The translations under genes were made by a program, and so were the position numbers. The notes under the pieces were generated by a model. That model saw only the letters and a list, made by a program, of their open reading frames with translations. It was not told the DNA's origin and searched no databases. Of a stretch of 64,000 nt of DNA, positions 10,301 to 21,556 are shown one piece after another (the stretch's first letter is position 1; each line of letters opens with the position of its first letter). The stretch lies in NCBI GenBank assembly GCA_029449235.1, contig JANATG010000007.1, positions 2,232,001 to 2,296,000 of the forward strand, in the 5' to 3' direction. The DNA is from Linnemannia schmuckeri. Lineage: Eukaryota; Mortierellomycota; Mortierellomycetes; Mortierellales; Mortierellaceae.

Positions 10301-12598
10301 GAGAGTATCCATGCAACTTGAGCAAGTTGTCAAACATAAAGAAGCCGTTCAGTTCAGTGGGCAAAAAGGTTGAGTTATCACCAAACAGAGGCTCCGTCAC
10401 CTCATTGACAACGATCCAGACATACTCCTTGGAGACAAGTCCTCGCTTGACAGCTTCCTGGATAAGCTTGGTTTGCGGGGCTCCTGCAGACGCGACAATG
10501 ACGATGCGCTGACCAGAGGCCTCGAGTGCATCCAGCGCAGGGCCGACATCCAATGTTGAGCCTGCACCCACTTCCATCACGGCCTTACGGTATCCGATGG
10601 TGATGTTCCTCATCAAGGCTTGATTCGCAATCGTGTCCATCACTATGTAAATGGTAGCCGCGTTAGCATTTCGGAAGCGTACCCTGGCACGTTGAGCTAA
10701 TGTAGAGGAGCATGTTGGTTACAACTTACTTTGAGATCCGAGAGAGTCGCCGGCATAAAAGACGGCAATGGTCTTCCACCCGCGACTGGCAACAAAGTCC
10801 ATCATCACTCGACCATACATCAACTCCGTGGGGATGGTTCTGAAAAAGTAACCATACTGATCCTTGCTTGACAATTGTGCTATAAAAAAGATGCGAAAGA
10901 CGCGTCAGAAGAGGGGTAAGTTGGATGTCAGTAAAGAATATGGTAAGGGAATGTATGTGCGCCGCGTATCGTTCGGTAGTATTGCTGTGTAGGAGGACCC
11001 TCATAAAAAGAAAATAATGCTCCGTGTTGGATACAGGCACGACAAACGTTTCGACGCCAGGGGGGTGAAAAAAAATAGAGCCAGGGACAACGAGAGCACG
11101 GAGACTGAGGGAGTAGGATGGTACACATCCTATGTTAAACTAAAAGAGATCCGCGGCACGACCAGGCTGATATAGAACGCTTCTTTACACGGAGTCAATT
11201 TGCTCTCTCCTCGCGCTCATCTACAACAGAGTGACATAACTGCGGAAACCCTTCTTACAATACAAACATTGACGAGAAGATGCAATGGCAGATGTATTCT
11301 CAGATTTTGCGCCTCTTTTTTTTTTGAAGCCTTTCTCCCTTTTTTTAACACATGTCCTCATGTGTAGTATCATGCAGAAGGAGGAAGAAAGAAATAACAG
11401 TAAACCGAACAAAAGGGGGGCCAAAAGACACACAATAACACTTACTAGATCCTGCAGAATAAGAACACTGAGGGATAGAGAGGCGACTTGTCAGCAACGC
11501 AGACTGGACAGTGAGAGCACTGCTCACGTCGCCAATAACCCCCGAAACGCCCGCAAGAGATTGAATCAATGACACTGTTGAGAAGATGGCCTGAGCAGCC
11601 CCAGAGTTTTCGGGATCATGGCCATTGAACGAGTCCTTGAGAACCAGGGTGATGTACGCATCTGGAATCAATTGGTTTGCGTTAATCTCACTGACAGCCA
11701 ACCGGATCGCAGACGTACCACTATGCTCCCAAAAAGGAGAAGTATCGGGTAAACATCAGAAGTCAGTGCGTCGTTGGCGAAAAATATGATGGGAGTAAGG
11801 GGTACGCGACGAGCAAATAGGGAACAGCGGAACAAAAATAGTTCCAGATATGAGAGAAACAAGTCGGTGCTGCATCTACTTTCGTGTGTTTGCTCTCGTC
11901 GGACGCAGACAAGAGGGTTGTGTTTACCTGTAGGATAGCACTTGTGTGATATTGTTTGGCAAAGAGTAGGGCAGGAGTAGGCCAACTCTAATTTCAACTA
12001 GCCCTTGGCGATTGGTAACATTGGGAGTTATCTCGAGTGAGAAATTGGCGCCTGTCGGAGGGGTATAAGGGAATACGCGCCTCGATGCATTGGGCTGATT
12101 CTGGGGCAAATTCAAGTTAGCAGATGGGGCCACTGATGAGGGTGAAACGCTAGGCGGTGATGGGAGTGCGGGGGAGGGCAAAGATGGCTGAGGGGAGAGA
12201 GGAGGGGGTTGTGGAAGTGGGCTGGATGGAGAGAGGGGTATCTTCATGGGGTGAAGCTGTCGTTTCGTATGGCGAAGGGCTGGTGGTGGTTGTAGCGGGG
12301 GCTGAGTGTGTGAGCGCTTCTCAAGGACGGCATTGCTGTTATGTTGGACAGATGGGTGTGGTGCATGATCTTCGAGAGAGGACAGTTGGACAGAATTGGG
12401 CTGCAAAGGGCGCCTTTGTGTGGCTGAAGATGATGAAGAGAAGCGGTGGTGTGAAGATCTGGCTTGGAGGTGGTTAGAGTGGTAGGATGGTGCTGTTGAG
12501 GATGCGCATCCAGGTTGGATATTTATGTATGTGAAGAGTAATACTGACGCTGCCAGAGCAAGGCGAGAATATCGTGTGTTTGCGGCAAGGAGTTTCAT
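7336..12598 (-). CDS. Class C (GABA-B-like) G-protein-coupled receptor with PH-like tail
   Basis: Predicted exons in transcript order are 11928-12598, 11446-11720, 10730-10879, 10255-10642, 10117-10158, 9837-10025, 9447-9719, 9087-9345, 8764-8999, 8088-8670 and 7336-7980. They give 1236 residues with consistent phases and GT-AG ends. A signal peptide starts MKLLAANTRYSRLALAAS. Pro/Ser-rich sequence follows (to about 190), then a type-I periplasmic-binding (ANF-receptor) ectodomain (about 198-620). Seven hydrophobic helices occupy about 630-870, including the family-typical KASSPLFC turn after TM1 and FLPKLWEL at the end of TM7. The cytoplasmic tail has a 17-Ala run (about 931-947), a PH-like domain (about 985-1085, ending in an RDEERLLYWYSLF helix) and a Gln/Asn/Ser-rich end. 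There is no Cys-rich domain, as in GABA-B rather than mGlu receptors. The ligand is unknown. The start is the last ATG before the signal peptide. One intron is unusually long (10880-11445, 566 nt). Confidence 0.9.
8312..8370 (-). repeat. GCN trinucleotide repeat coding poly-alanine
   Basis: A run of (GCN)17 on the minus strand encodes 17 consecutive alanines in the cytoplasmic tail of the class C receptor, between TM7 and the PH-like domain. Glycine runs flank it. Such tracts are length-variable microsatellites. Confidence 0.85.
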
Positions 12599-15500
12599 TA
12601 TCGTGGTTTTTTGTATGTGAAGTTGAGTTGGAATGCTGGGTTGAAATGATGAGTGGGTATGCTGTCGAGTGGAGTGTATGCGATGAATGAAACAAGGAAG
12701 TGTGAAGAGTGAGTGAAATGGTGAAAAGAATGGAGAAGTGAGGTGATTGTTGTTGTTGTTGTTGCTGTCGTTCCCACTGCCTTTTGTCGAGAAAGTGGGC
12801 GCCGAAGTAAGAAAATAAGAGTAAGTGCAGCGTGGATCGATAAAAGAAATAAAAGTGAAAAAGGGACGGATGGACCGTGAAGAGAACCTATTTCGGCAAT
12901 GAACAGAAAACAGAAGGAAAGAAAAGAAACAAAGAAAAGGATGAAAGAGGAGGTAAGCAAGAGGAAGAAGAAGAAGAAGGAGGAAAAGGATAGGATGAAT
13001 ATGACGATGGTTGCACACCGGGCGGTTAATAATATAATATTGGCTTGCTGTTTGCTTACTGCCTGTACAATACCACAAGCATCAAATGCTGCTTTGACCC
13101 CATTACTTTATAACCGCAGAGACCGACTACAGCACAAAATGGATGGACCAGAAGATGGTAGAACTCTTTTTTTTACTCCAATTCGAACTCATGCGATGTA
13201 ATAGGCATACGCATAAAAAATCAAGATGGATACAAAGATGGATACTGACACTCACAAACACACGAAAAAAAGGGTCGCTGGGAAAAGGAGAAGCGGGGCT
13301 CTTCGACACAATGATGGCGATGATGATGTTCAAAAGTAAAAGAAAAGAGAAATAAAGAAAGGAGAGAGAAAGCGAGGGAAAGGGTGGAGGGAGGAGGAGG
13401 ACTAACGTCTCCAAAAGGCAAAGGTCAAAGGCAAAGCAAAGGTAAACGGACAGGTAGCATTATCGCTGAACGGGGCTGGGTGGGATGGCATAAAAGGGAG
13501 ATCTTGTCTCATGTTTCTCGTTCACTCAGCACCGTAAAAGAAAACCAATAGTATTTGCTGTTAGGTCGACATGGCAAGGTAGGCGAGTGATAGAAAGGGA
13601 GGGAGAGAATGAGAGAAACCCAGGTCGAAAGAAGATTGGGAAAGAGGGAAAAGAAGGAGAGAAGCAGTAAAGTCGACCAAAAGATGTGTGTTGACGCACT
13701 CCATTAGACAGTCAGCACAAGAGAAAGAGAAAAAGGGATAGCACGATATGTGTGTAAGAGAGAAGCGGAAGAGTAGAGGATGTCGTTGCGCAGGTTAGCG
13801 ATACTTTGTGCTTCTCCAGGACGTCCACTCGGCAGTTGGCTAGAGTTGCTTGGCCATCTCTTTCTTTTTGTTATGTTGGAGGTGACATAGGTGTTTGCCC
13901 TGTTTGCTGTCTGTCCACATGGATACAAATGCAAAAGTATAGACGTGGTGTTGTGTGTTAATGGGAACACAAAACTAATTGCGACCCCTCTTTCTCCCTC
14001 TTGTCCTGATCCTATGTATCACACCGTGAATGTGTAGTGATGATGGGTTCTTTGGCTTGAATCCTCCAAAGACAGAAAGGAGAGGGAGAGTAGATCATGA
14101 ACAGACCTCATGGGCTCCGTGCACCCTGTTCGCTCTCATCTCCTCTCCCCTACCCCAACAAAGTAGCCTTGCTCGTGGATAATTAACTCGCGCTCCCTGC
14201 AATAATAGCGATACCAAGCAACCTTTTGTCAACAAGGGTCTAAATTAAGCGAGCAAGGTCTCTCTTTGTCTCGGCACTACACCAGAAGCTACAGAAACTG
14301 AGCGAAAGGGATACGAAGACTGGATATGAAAAGACAGATGCTGATAAGCACAGGCACCACCTGTTCGCCCCCATCCATTGACGTTCACCGATGCACCCCA
14401 TTGATGACTTAAAATTCCCTCCTTGAGTTTGTGCTTACGATAACCAGAAATACTAATAATAATGCATCATCCGCTTTCTTTTTCTTTATTATATTTTGTT
14501 GTTCATGCGAGTCTGCACATCAGAGGGCTATTCTTCCTCTCATTTCCTTCTCCTTGACTTACACAAGTTCCCCTTCTCCCGTCTCTCTCCCACGCAACCA
14601 CACACACGCGCTCTTTTATTGACCCTTTTCTCAATTATCATACCCATTTTCTGATAAATTGAAAGCATTGTCGACATCTCCCTTTTCTACATCTAATCAC
14701 TGCTTTTTCTCTGGTGACGGTAGACGGCCAACCGTCTATCCTCGTTCTGCATTGCAGCTAAAAGGAAAGAAGACAAAAGCGATCTATTTTATCTCCTGTT
14801 GCCCTTGCCATTCTTTTTTTTCTTTTTTCTCTTATTGTGCGCGTAGCATCTTGCACATTTTCATCCCTTTTCGCATGCATGAAATACTCTCACTGGTCTC
14901 TTTTACTCGATGCACAACGCAACAAACAAACAAATGAAAGTGGAGCACACATTGGCATTGTCCAACAACCATCATCACAACAAAAACATTCAAACAGAGA
15001 GAAGAAGGATTGGCGTTTTCTCTCCTCTTAACGAAGATGCAAAACAAAGCACCACCCTGTTGGGTTCGGAGACCATGAATAAAAAAAAGATGTGTGTGTG
15101 ACCACATGCGAAACATTCAAAGCCTAAATGTAACCGAGCTCCGCCTTTCACGTTGTTGTTTTTGATGATGCTCACCTGGTATGTGTGATCCGGACACTGT
15201 GCGAGAGTGTTGCCGTTAAAGTTGTCGTTAATGGTTGAGCGCTGTCGTCGTAACGGATGCGTATGTTGAATAAAGATATGCTTTCGTTACACTTCATCTG
15301 TCAAGTCAGATTACAATAGCGTCCTGGGAAGTAAGGTGGTCGTAAGAGGTATGAGGACCAGACGAAAGTGTATATATAATGAGGGTAGTAGTAGCTGTAG
15401 TAGTGGTTGAGGGGAGGAGGATCAAGAAGTCGAGTGTCAAGAAAGTCTGTGTTGTTGTAGGAGTGACATAGAGGATTGATGCCGAGCAGTCATGAGTAGA

Positions 15501-17344
15501 AAGGAAGAGGGGTTGGATTACTAAGGGAGAGCAGAAGGGCTGCGTTGCCGTGTCTCTGTGATGGTGCTGGTGTTGAATTGAAGAATCTAGTAGTCTATGC
15601 AGTGTATATGGTAAGTTAGCAGTAATAAAGAAGTCGTTAGGGGGAGAGGGATGGAAGGGGGAACCGGGTGGTGTGAGAGAGGGAAGGATTAAGGAAGAGA
15701 CATTTAGCCGATGGTCTCTGTAGAAGTAAAAGGGGAGTGTGTGTGTATGTGAAGGAAAGAAAAGGGAGAACGAGAAAGAGGGATCAAGAGAAATAAAGGG
15801 AGAAGAGTGGGAAGTCAAAGAGAGAAAGAAGAAAGAGTGAGGGAAAGAAAGGGAATGTCAATTCAAGATGAGTAACAAGAGAAAGAAGCGAGGGAGAAAG
15901 GGCGTGTGATACCGCTGGCATTATTTTGTTCGCAGATGCGCGAGCAGAGCAAGGATAGGGACAGAGGGTGGCGATATTTAAAAGAACAGAAAGAAGGAGA
16001 GAGAGAAGGAGAGAGAACGGACACCAACTCGGCGGTTGGAACGGGGACGGAGGCGGGGCCATGGTAGTGTCTGAGCTATGGTCCATAACCCCCCGCGCTC
16101 ATTCACTACATTTTCTTGTTTTCTACGTTACCGCTTCTCCTCTTTGGTGCAGGTCCATGGATCAAGACCGCATGGATGGTTGTGGCCACTGGCTTTTTGG
16201 AAAAAAAGAAGGGGATTCTAGAGTGTTTCTATTATTGCATAATTGACAAAAGAGGGTAGCAGGGAGTCCATGCGTTTGACGTTTGTATTCTTTCCATTCA
16301 CTCCCTATTCTCCGTCTCTTTTACTTTGCTCTACCCCTCCTTCCTTTTTTCTTCCTCTCCTTGGTTTTTTTTCGTCGATTTGCTCTCATTCGCGCCTTTT
16401 TTTATTTTGTCCCTATGTCGTTGTCCCTGACCCTGTCGTCATCCCCTTGTTTATCGTTTCGTTGGTAATTGGGCAAACATAGCAATGCATGCAGTGGCTA
16501 CAACAGCCTCTACCAATCGCGCCAATGAGCGGGGTGTAAGTGTGGGTATGAGTGTGTGGGGATTATGAGTGGTCACGTTGAGATAGAGTGAAACAAGGAT
16601 TGCACAGCCTTCATAGCGGTTCTCCCTGCGACGACGCGTATCTCCTATCCAAGTTTATCACTTTCGATCACTACGCGACTTTTTGTACCGCGTCCGACGC
16701 ATGCATGATCAATTGCGTTAGTTCCTGAGATCTAGCAACTTTATAACCGTGTTTCGATTTTCTGTCTCCATGTCTTTACTTTATTAACTTCGATTGCTGT
16801 GTACTAGATGCAAGATGATTGACGGGCCCAAGCTTTCCTCTCTCCATTTTTCTTTACTTCCTTTTTTCATGAAATGCATGTGTGCGACACGACCGAACTC
16901 CATGACATGGTGCCTTGAACTTCAAAAACAAAGTTGCGGTCAAAAACGGGTTTAGAAATCTCGACCGCCAGGCACCAGCATTCTTGACGACGCCGCGTAT
17001 GAATAGACTTTTGTCTTGGAGGCCAAGAGGTCACCATGACCTTGGGAACTGGATAAAGCTAAGGACAAGCGACGAAAAAGTAGATTTGCGTGCTCACGTT
17101 CATGCAGAGAACGAAAGAAAGAAGAAAATGACGCTGCACTTTTTCGATGACATCTTGGCAAATCAGATTCTCTCACACACAGACACACAACACAAACAGT
17201 CACTAAAAAGTTAAATTTCCTTTTGCAGGGACATATGACCCAAAAGAGATAAAACGGGAGAGGAGTTTCCTTCCTCTTTTTCCTCATTTTCTTCATTCTC
17301 ACCAACACTTACCAACTTTCGCGCATACACATACAACAACAACC
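12599..17344. other. Long gene-free stretch (4.7 kb)
   Basis: This separates two divergent genes: the receptor (start at 12598, minus) and the mitochondrial protein (start at 17345, plus). The open frames here are Ser/His/Phe/Leu-rich translations of purine/pyrimidine-skewed DNA, without codon structure or recognisable domains. A 7-bp hairpin (TAGACGG-CCAA-CCGTCTA, 14721-14738) and a 9-bp inverted repeat with 74-nt spacing (14167-14175 and 14250-14258) are visible. I cannot support a coding or tRNA gene. A non-coding transcript or very long leader is possible. Confidence 0.5.
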
Positions 17345-18583
17345 ATGTTCCACCAACGCATAATGCCTCGATTGGTATCACTCGCCAACTCAGTGAGGAT
17401 CCTCAGGACATCATCTCTCACCAACACAGCTTGCCTTGCAAGAACAACAGCAACACCCCTCCAGGAGTCTCTCTTCACCAGACATAACCCCATAAAAACC
17501 TTCTCACAGCCCCAGTCGCGCTTCCTCTCATCAGCTTCCTTGTCGTCGTCGCGTTCAGCTGCTGCACTCGATCTCCAAGGTCATGCTGCCCGAGGATTTG
17601 CTAAGCAATCACCCCTCTTCTTGCGAAGAGAGACAGGACTTCGTTCGACTGCTCTCCAACAACAAATCCGTGCCTTTTCCAAGAGCCACTTTAAGAAAAG
17701 AAGACCTTTCAGGTTCCTCTGGAGAGTCATGGCCATCTCAACAGCCGTCGTCGCCCTCCCTGCCATCTTACTATTTGGCGCACCCGTTGCCAGTCTGATC
17801 TTTGTACCCGTCGCTGTAGGTGGTATCGTTGGAGGCGCCCTTCTGTTGACAGGAAGTCTGCTGTTCTTGGTTTTACCTATTGTCGCCGTCGGAGGAGGAA
17901 CCGTTTTTTGGTTCATCTCGATGCCAGCCGGCATGACCGTCCGAGAACTCAACCAGATCATCAAGCGGAGCAAGAAGGACGACTACTCAACTGCCCTGGG
18001 AGTTTTGGGATCTGACTGGGAGGTCCAGCCTGCACGATCGGACGAGTGGTTCAAATGGACGTTTCCCAGCACTGCAGGAGCTCTTGATAAGGTCAACATC
18101 CGCATGAGAATCTTTGACCCCAACGACCACAGCGAACGCAAGGAAAAAACCTTTAGGTGGCTGGATCATCTTAATGACTACGATGACGACGACGACGATA
18201 ACTACAACAGCAACAAGCACAAGAAGAAGTCTTTCTCCAGCAGCAAGAGCCACTTTGAGATCCGTAACAACTCTAACACTTCTGCAGTCGACAACCTGTC
18301 CGTTATCCGCCAGAACGACCACGTTTTAATCGAGATTGAGGACAATGGCGCCAAGCTGTTGAGTCAAAAGTGGGGCAAGAAGTTTGTTGAGTTGGCGCAG
18401 ATTGTTGATCGTGCGGCTAGCGAGATGGAGGCAGCGACGCCAGGACTGAAGTTGGGCAACCAGGTGGTCCTTGTGCAAAGACGGAGGAACGATTCCTTCT
18501 GGGACAAGATCTCGATCCATGGTGACCTTGCCCTCCGCATCCCCATCGATCGCCAATGGGTGCACGATGTCACTGACGAGTAG
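17345..18583 (+). CDS. Predicted mitochondrial membrane protein, unknown function
   Basis: A single-exon gene of 412 residues. I do not recognise the family. The N-terminus (MFHQRIMPRLVSLANSVRIL) is rich in Arg/Ser/Thr and free of acids for about 70 residues, as expected of a mitochondrial targeting sequence. After a basic stretch (HFKKRRPFRFLWR, about residues 115-127) come Gly/Ala/Val-rich hydrophobic segments (about 128-195) that could form two or three membrane helices. The remainder is a soluble alpha/beta-looking domain interrupted by an acidic Asp run and a Lys/Ser/Asn-rich insert (about 278-300), and ending HDVTDE. Placement in the inner membrane with a soluble C-terminal domain is inference. 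Nearby genes give no functional clue. The start codon is preceded by CAACAACAACC, a good fungal context. The downstream flank has a 40-nt T run. Confidence 0.8.
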   Translation: MFHQRIMPRLVSLANSVRILRTSSLTNTACLARTTATPLQESLFTRHNPIKTFSQPQSRFLSSASLSSSRSAAALDLQGHAARGFAKQSPLFLRRETGLRSTALQQQIRAFSKSHFKKRRPFRFLWRVMAISTAVVALPAILLFGAPVASLIFVPVAVGGIVGGALLLTGSLLFLVLPIVAVGGGTVFWFISMPAGMTVRELNQIIKRSKKDDYSTALGVLGSDWEVQPARSDEWFKWTFPSTAGALDKVNIRMRIFDPNDHSERKEKTFRWLDHLNDYDDDDDDNYNSNKHKKKSFSSSKSHFEIRNNSNTSAVDNLSVIRQNDHVLIEIEDNGAKLLSQKWGKKFVELAQIVDRAASEMEAATPGLKLGNQVVLVQRRRNDSFWDKISIHGDLALRIPIDRQWVHDVTDE

Positions 18584-18709
18584 ACTCGACTGACAGTTTC
18601 GCTCCCACGGTCTTTTACTTTCTTGCGTTTAGCCACGACACCATACAACTACAGTATAATAAAACCGTTATTGCATTGATGGCTATCCTCCATATGAAGT
18701 ATGTGTGAT

Positions 18710-18755
<46 letters not shown>

Positions 18756-19061
18756 TTTTCTTTGCAAGTGCAGGGATAGTACGCGATGATGGCTATAGAA
18801 CGAAGAAACAAGCGTGGCCAAACCTTTCTTTTTGCTATTCGATTGCTTCTGCAATTGAATTGTTCCCTTGTTTCCCCTCCCTCCCCCTTCTTACCTTTTT
18901 TTTCCTTTCCCTCTTCCAATCCAAACGCATACCCTTTTCCACTCCTCCGCCACCATGACAACGCCTTCAAAGTCACTTCTATTTAAAAAGCAGAGATCAC
19001 CTCACACGATCGCTTTCCTTTTTTATTCCCTTCACCCTCATTTCTCTCACTCTCTTAACAC
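18584..19061. other. Intergenic with poly(T)40
   Basis: This is the 3' flank of the mitochondrial-protein gene and the promoter of the F-box gene at 19062. It contains an uninterrupted run of 40 T at 18711-18750, the longest homopolymer in the window, followed by a C/T-rich leader ending in TCTTAACAC just before the F-box start codon. Confidence 0.7.
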
Positions 19062-21419
19062 ATGGAATCACCGTTGCCGCTGGAATGCCTCAGGATCGTG
19101 CTCGCCAACCTGGCGCACAACAATGACGCCCAGTCCCTTGCCACTCTACTCCGTGTCAACCGTTTCTTTGCAGAAGCAACCTTACCCTTCCTCTACGCCG
19201 ACCCTTTCCAGGACAACTTTCACTCTTTCAACGGTAGACCACCCAAAAGAGGACGGCGTGTTCATCTAGCTCGCATTCTCCTAAGGCAGGCACCACCCGA
19301 GAAGGTCACCGGCCTGCTTAAGGCTTTCTACTTTGCCAAGCAGGACTTTGACACCGAAGACAACGATAACGCTTCCTCTCTCCTCGAGTCCGAGTCCGAG
19401 CCCTATGTCCCCGCGCTTCACTACCTGCCCCATATCAAGACCCTCCTGCCCATGACCTTTCCGACCAGGGACCTTCGCTCCCGCGATAGTCATTACTACA
19501 CCAGCGACCGCCTGACATCCTTTCTACATACTTCTGGACTGGAGGAGCAGTATCGTTCGTTTGCACTGCGCGGGAACCACTACACCGCGCACCATACCTA
19601 CCTCTTTGGCGAGGCCCTGAGGAGGGATGTCGAACGACACTTGACCTGGGCCCTCTGTGTTCCTGAGACCATCCAGAACTTGACCATATCGGTGACAGAC
19701 TGCAAGCGATACCTCGAACACATAGCGCAGTTCAAGGTCCTGGCAAACATTCAATTCTCCTTTGACATCCAACTCCAGGTCGACGGGTTTAGCTCTCAAG
19801 AGGTGATACCAGAACAGGTAGTGGACAGGCACGCGAGGCAGAAGGAACGAGAGGAGCATGTGGAGAGCATAGTCGCATTCGTACAGGAACACACGCGGAT
19901 CCACAATAAGGTCCTGCGCACTGTCAACTGTCTGGACTCTTATCTCTGGCGCTACTCGGATCAACAGGAATCTGACGATTGCCAGTTGCGACTCCTTAAA
20001 TTCCTTCCACCACTGCACAATCCGACTGCTCTGAATGGGAAAAACATGCAGCAGTTCTGTATGAACCCTGATGACACCACTCTCGACTTTGTGGAGCGCA
20101 TCACTACGAATGGAGCAACAATAGGCCTCAAAGACATCTTGACTACTCTGTCGCGCAGTCTATGTCGATGCCGAGCCTTGAAATTCATCTCCATTGATCT
20201 GCACGAGGACGACTTGTTTCTGTGGGCTGCCAAGGAAAAGCGGGAGTTTGATCGTCAGCTCAGCAACGGTCAGGTTCCAACAAGACCACTCGTTCCTGTG
20301 CAGTCTGCCCGTCTTCAATTCGGGAAGACCGGTGTTGGGACGCAAATCGACTCCTTTGTTCAGGGTTTTAGTGCCACTCTGAACTCGCTCGACGTTCGCG
20401 GACAGTATCTGGTCAACAACTATGACGATTCCATCGATGAGCCTGTGGTATGTGGTCTGCAATGGAGTCTTCCGAGGCTAGGGCGCTTGACACTGATGAC
20501 GTTTAATGCGCCCCTTATGCTGGATCCCAATGCACTCTCGAAATGCCCACTTCTGGAGGCCCTGTGGTTGGAAGATTGTGCGACCGATCTGCAAGTGACC
20601 AACGCCATTCCTTCGTGGCCGCTTGCTGTCCTCCCTCACCTGAAGTCCCTCACTCTCAAGGGCATTCCAGCTCGGGTATTTCACCCAGACACATTCCACA
20701 TCACCTCGGAACTTGAGACGCTGTGTATATCCATGGATCACATTGGGGGTCATCACCTTATTCCGCCTGTCCAGGAACTCCAGCATATGATCGCCCAAGG
20801 AATGGATGAGAGCAATGAGACGGGAAACGCTACAGGAATCCCACGACGACCCATGTGGACTTGGGACTGGCATTTGCCCCAGCTCAAGGATTTGGTGATG
20901 ACCGCCGAGTTTGCCTTTTGCTTCCAGTTCAAGATGCTTCGACAGACGCCGTTGTTGGAAAAGTTTTATTTGAACAGCAGCACCATGGCAGGACTTCATG
21001 AGCGGACGATCACGCTGGACGAGCTGCGAAACGAAGAGTCAGGGGGAGGAGAATTCATTAGCTTGCCAGAGTTGGTTGAGTTTCGACTGGTGGGCCGCTG
21101 GCAAGTCCGGGGCCAGGTCTGGAAGACTATTTTTGGTCAGATTGCTCCCAACATTGAGACGTTGGAAGAAACAGAGTGCAGCGGGTTTGATTTGAAGGAG
21201 TGGGTCGAGGCGACGTTAACCCTTAAGAATCTGGAGATGTCGCACTCATCTCTGGCAGTGGGCGACGATGAACTCCTTGCCCAGGGGCTGACTCCCGCGC
21301 AATATGAATATGATCCTTTTAATGATACCGTGAAGCCGGGAGCGCAGTGCTATTTTCAAGGGTGCGCTTACCAATTTGTTTCTCCACCCGTTGACCAAGT
21401 CGTATCCCAGCAAGGGTAA
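19062..21419 (+). CDS. F-box/LRR-like protein (intact copy A)
   Basis: An intact single-exon gene of 785 residues. The N-terminus MESPLPLECLRIVLANLA and the following RVNRFFAEATLPFLYADPF form a degenerate F-box. The rest is a long array of irregular Leu-rich segments typical of fungal F-box/LRR proteins. Family hallmarks seen in every copy in this cluster are present: DLTWALC-like (HLTWALCVP, about residue 190), a VQEHTRIHNKVLRT helix, a CRxLxxIS... motif followed by LFLWAAKEKREFD, HPDTFH, and WTWDWHLPQLKDLVMTAEFA before CFQFKMLRQTP. The probable role, inferred from the family, is an SCF ubiquitin-ligase substrate receptor; the substrate is unknown. The next gene downstream (21557) is a decayed tandem copy in the same direction, so this is the surviving member of a local duplication. 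Confidence 0.88.
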   Translation: MESPLPLECLRIVLANLAHNNDAQSLATLLRVNRFFAEATLPFLYADPFQDNFHSFNGRPPKRGRRVHLARILLRQAPPEKVTGLLKAFYFAKQDFDTEDNDNASSLLESESEPYVPALHYLPHIKTLLPMTFPTRDLRSRDSHYYTSDRLTSFLHTSGLEEQYRSFALRGNHYTAHHTYLFGEALRRDVERHLTWALCVPETIQNLTISVTDCKRYLEHIAQFKVLANIQFSFDIQLQVDGFSSQEVIPEQVVDRHARQKEREEHVESIVAFVQEHTRIHNKVLRTVNCLDSYLWRYSDQQESDDCQLRLLKFLPPLHNPTALNGKNMQQFCMNPDDTTLDFVERITTNGATIGLKDILTTLSRSLCRCRALKFISIDLHEDDLFLWAAKEKREFDRQLSNGQVPTRPLVPVQSARLQFGKTGVGTQIDSFVQGFSATLNSLDVRGQYLVNNYDDSIDEPVVCGLQWSLPRLGRLTLMTFNAPLMLDPNALSKCPLLEALWLEDCATDLQVTNAIPSWPLAVLPHLKSLTLKGIPARVFHPDTFHITSELETLCISMDHIGGHHLIPPVQELQHMIAQGMDESNETGNATGIPRRPMWTWDWHLPQLKDLVMTAEFAFCFQFKMLRQTPLLEKFYLNSSTMAGLHERTITLDELRNEESGGGEFISLPELVEFRLVGRWQVRGQVWKTIFGQIAPNIETLEETECSGFDLKEWVEATLTLKNLEMSHSSLAVGDDELLAQGLTPAQYEYDPFNDTVKPGAQCYFQGCAYQFVSPPVDQVVSQQG

Positions 21420-21556
21420 GCACCCACGCGTAAAAATAAAAATTACGTCGATTTTGCACTCAATTCACGTTTACTTATTTGACTTCACAAAGACGTCTTT
21501 CTCCTTTTTTTCATTTTGCTTTTTCTATCCCATCCAAACGATATCCTCTTCGCTGA

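Noticed and set aside
14167..14258. 9-bp inverted repeat (CCTTGCTCG / CGAGCAAGG) with tRNA-like span
   Set aside because: No A-box, B-box (GGTTCGANTCC) or anticodon arm fits between the arms, so no tRNA call is made.
15306..16086. Minus-strand open frames of 100-170 codons in the gene-free interval
   Set aside because: Composition is Ser/Leu/Phe/Thr-rich from purine-skewed DNA, and there are no domains or plausible introns.
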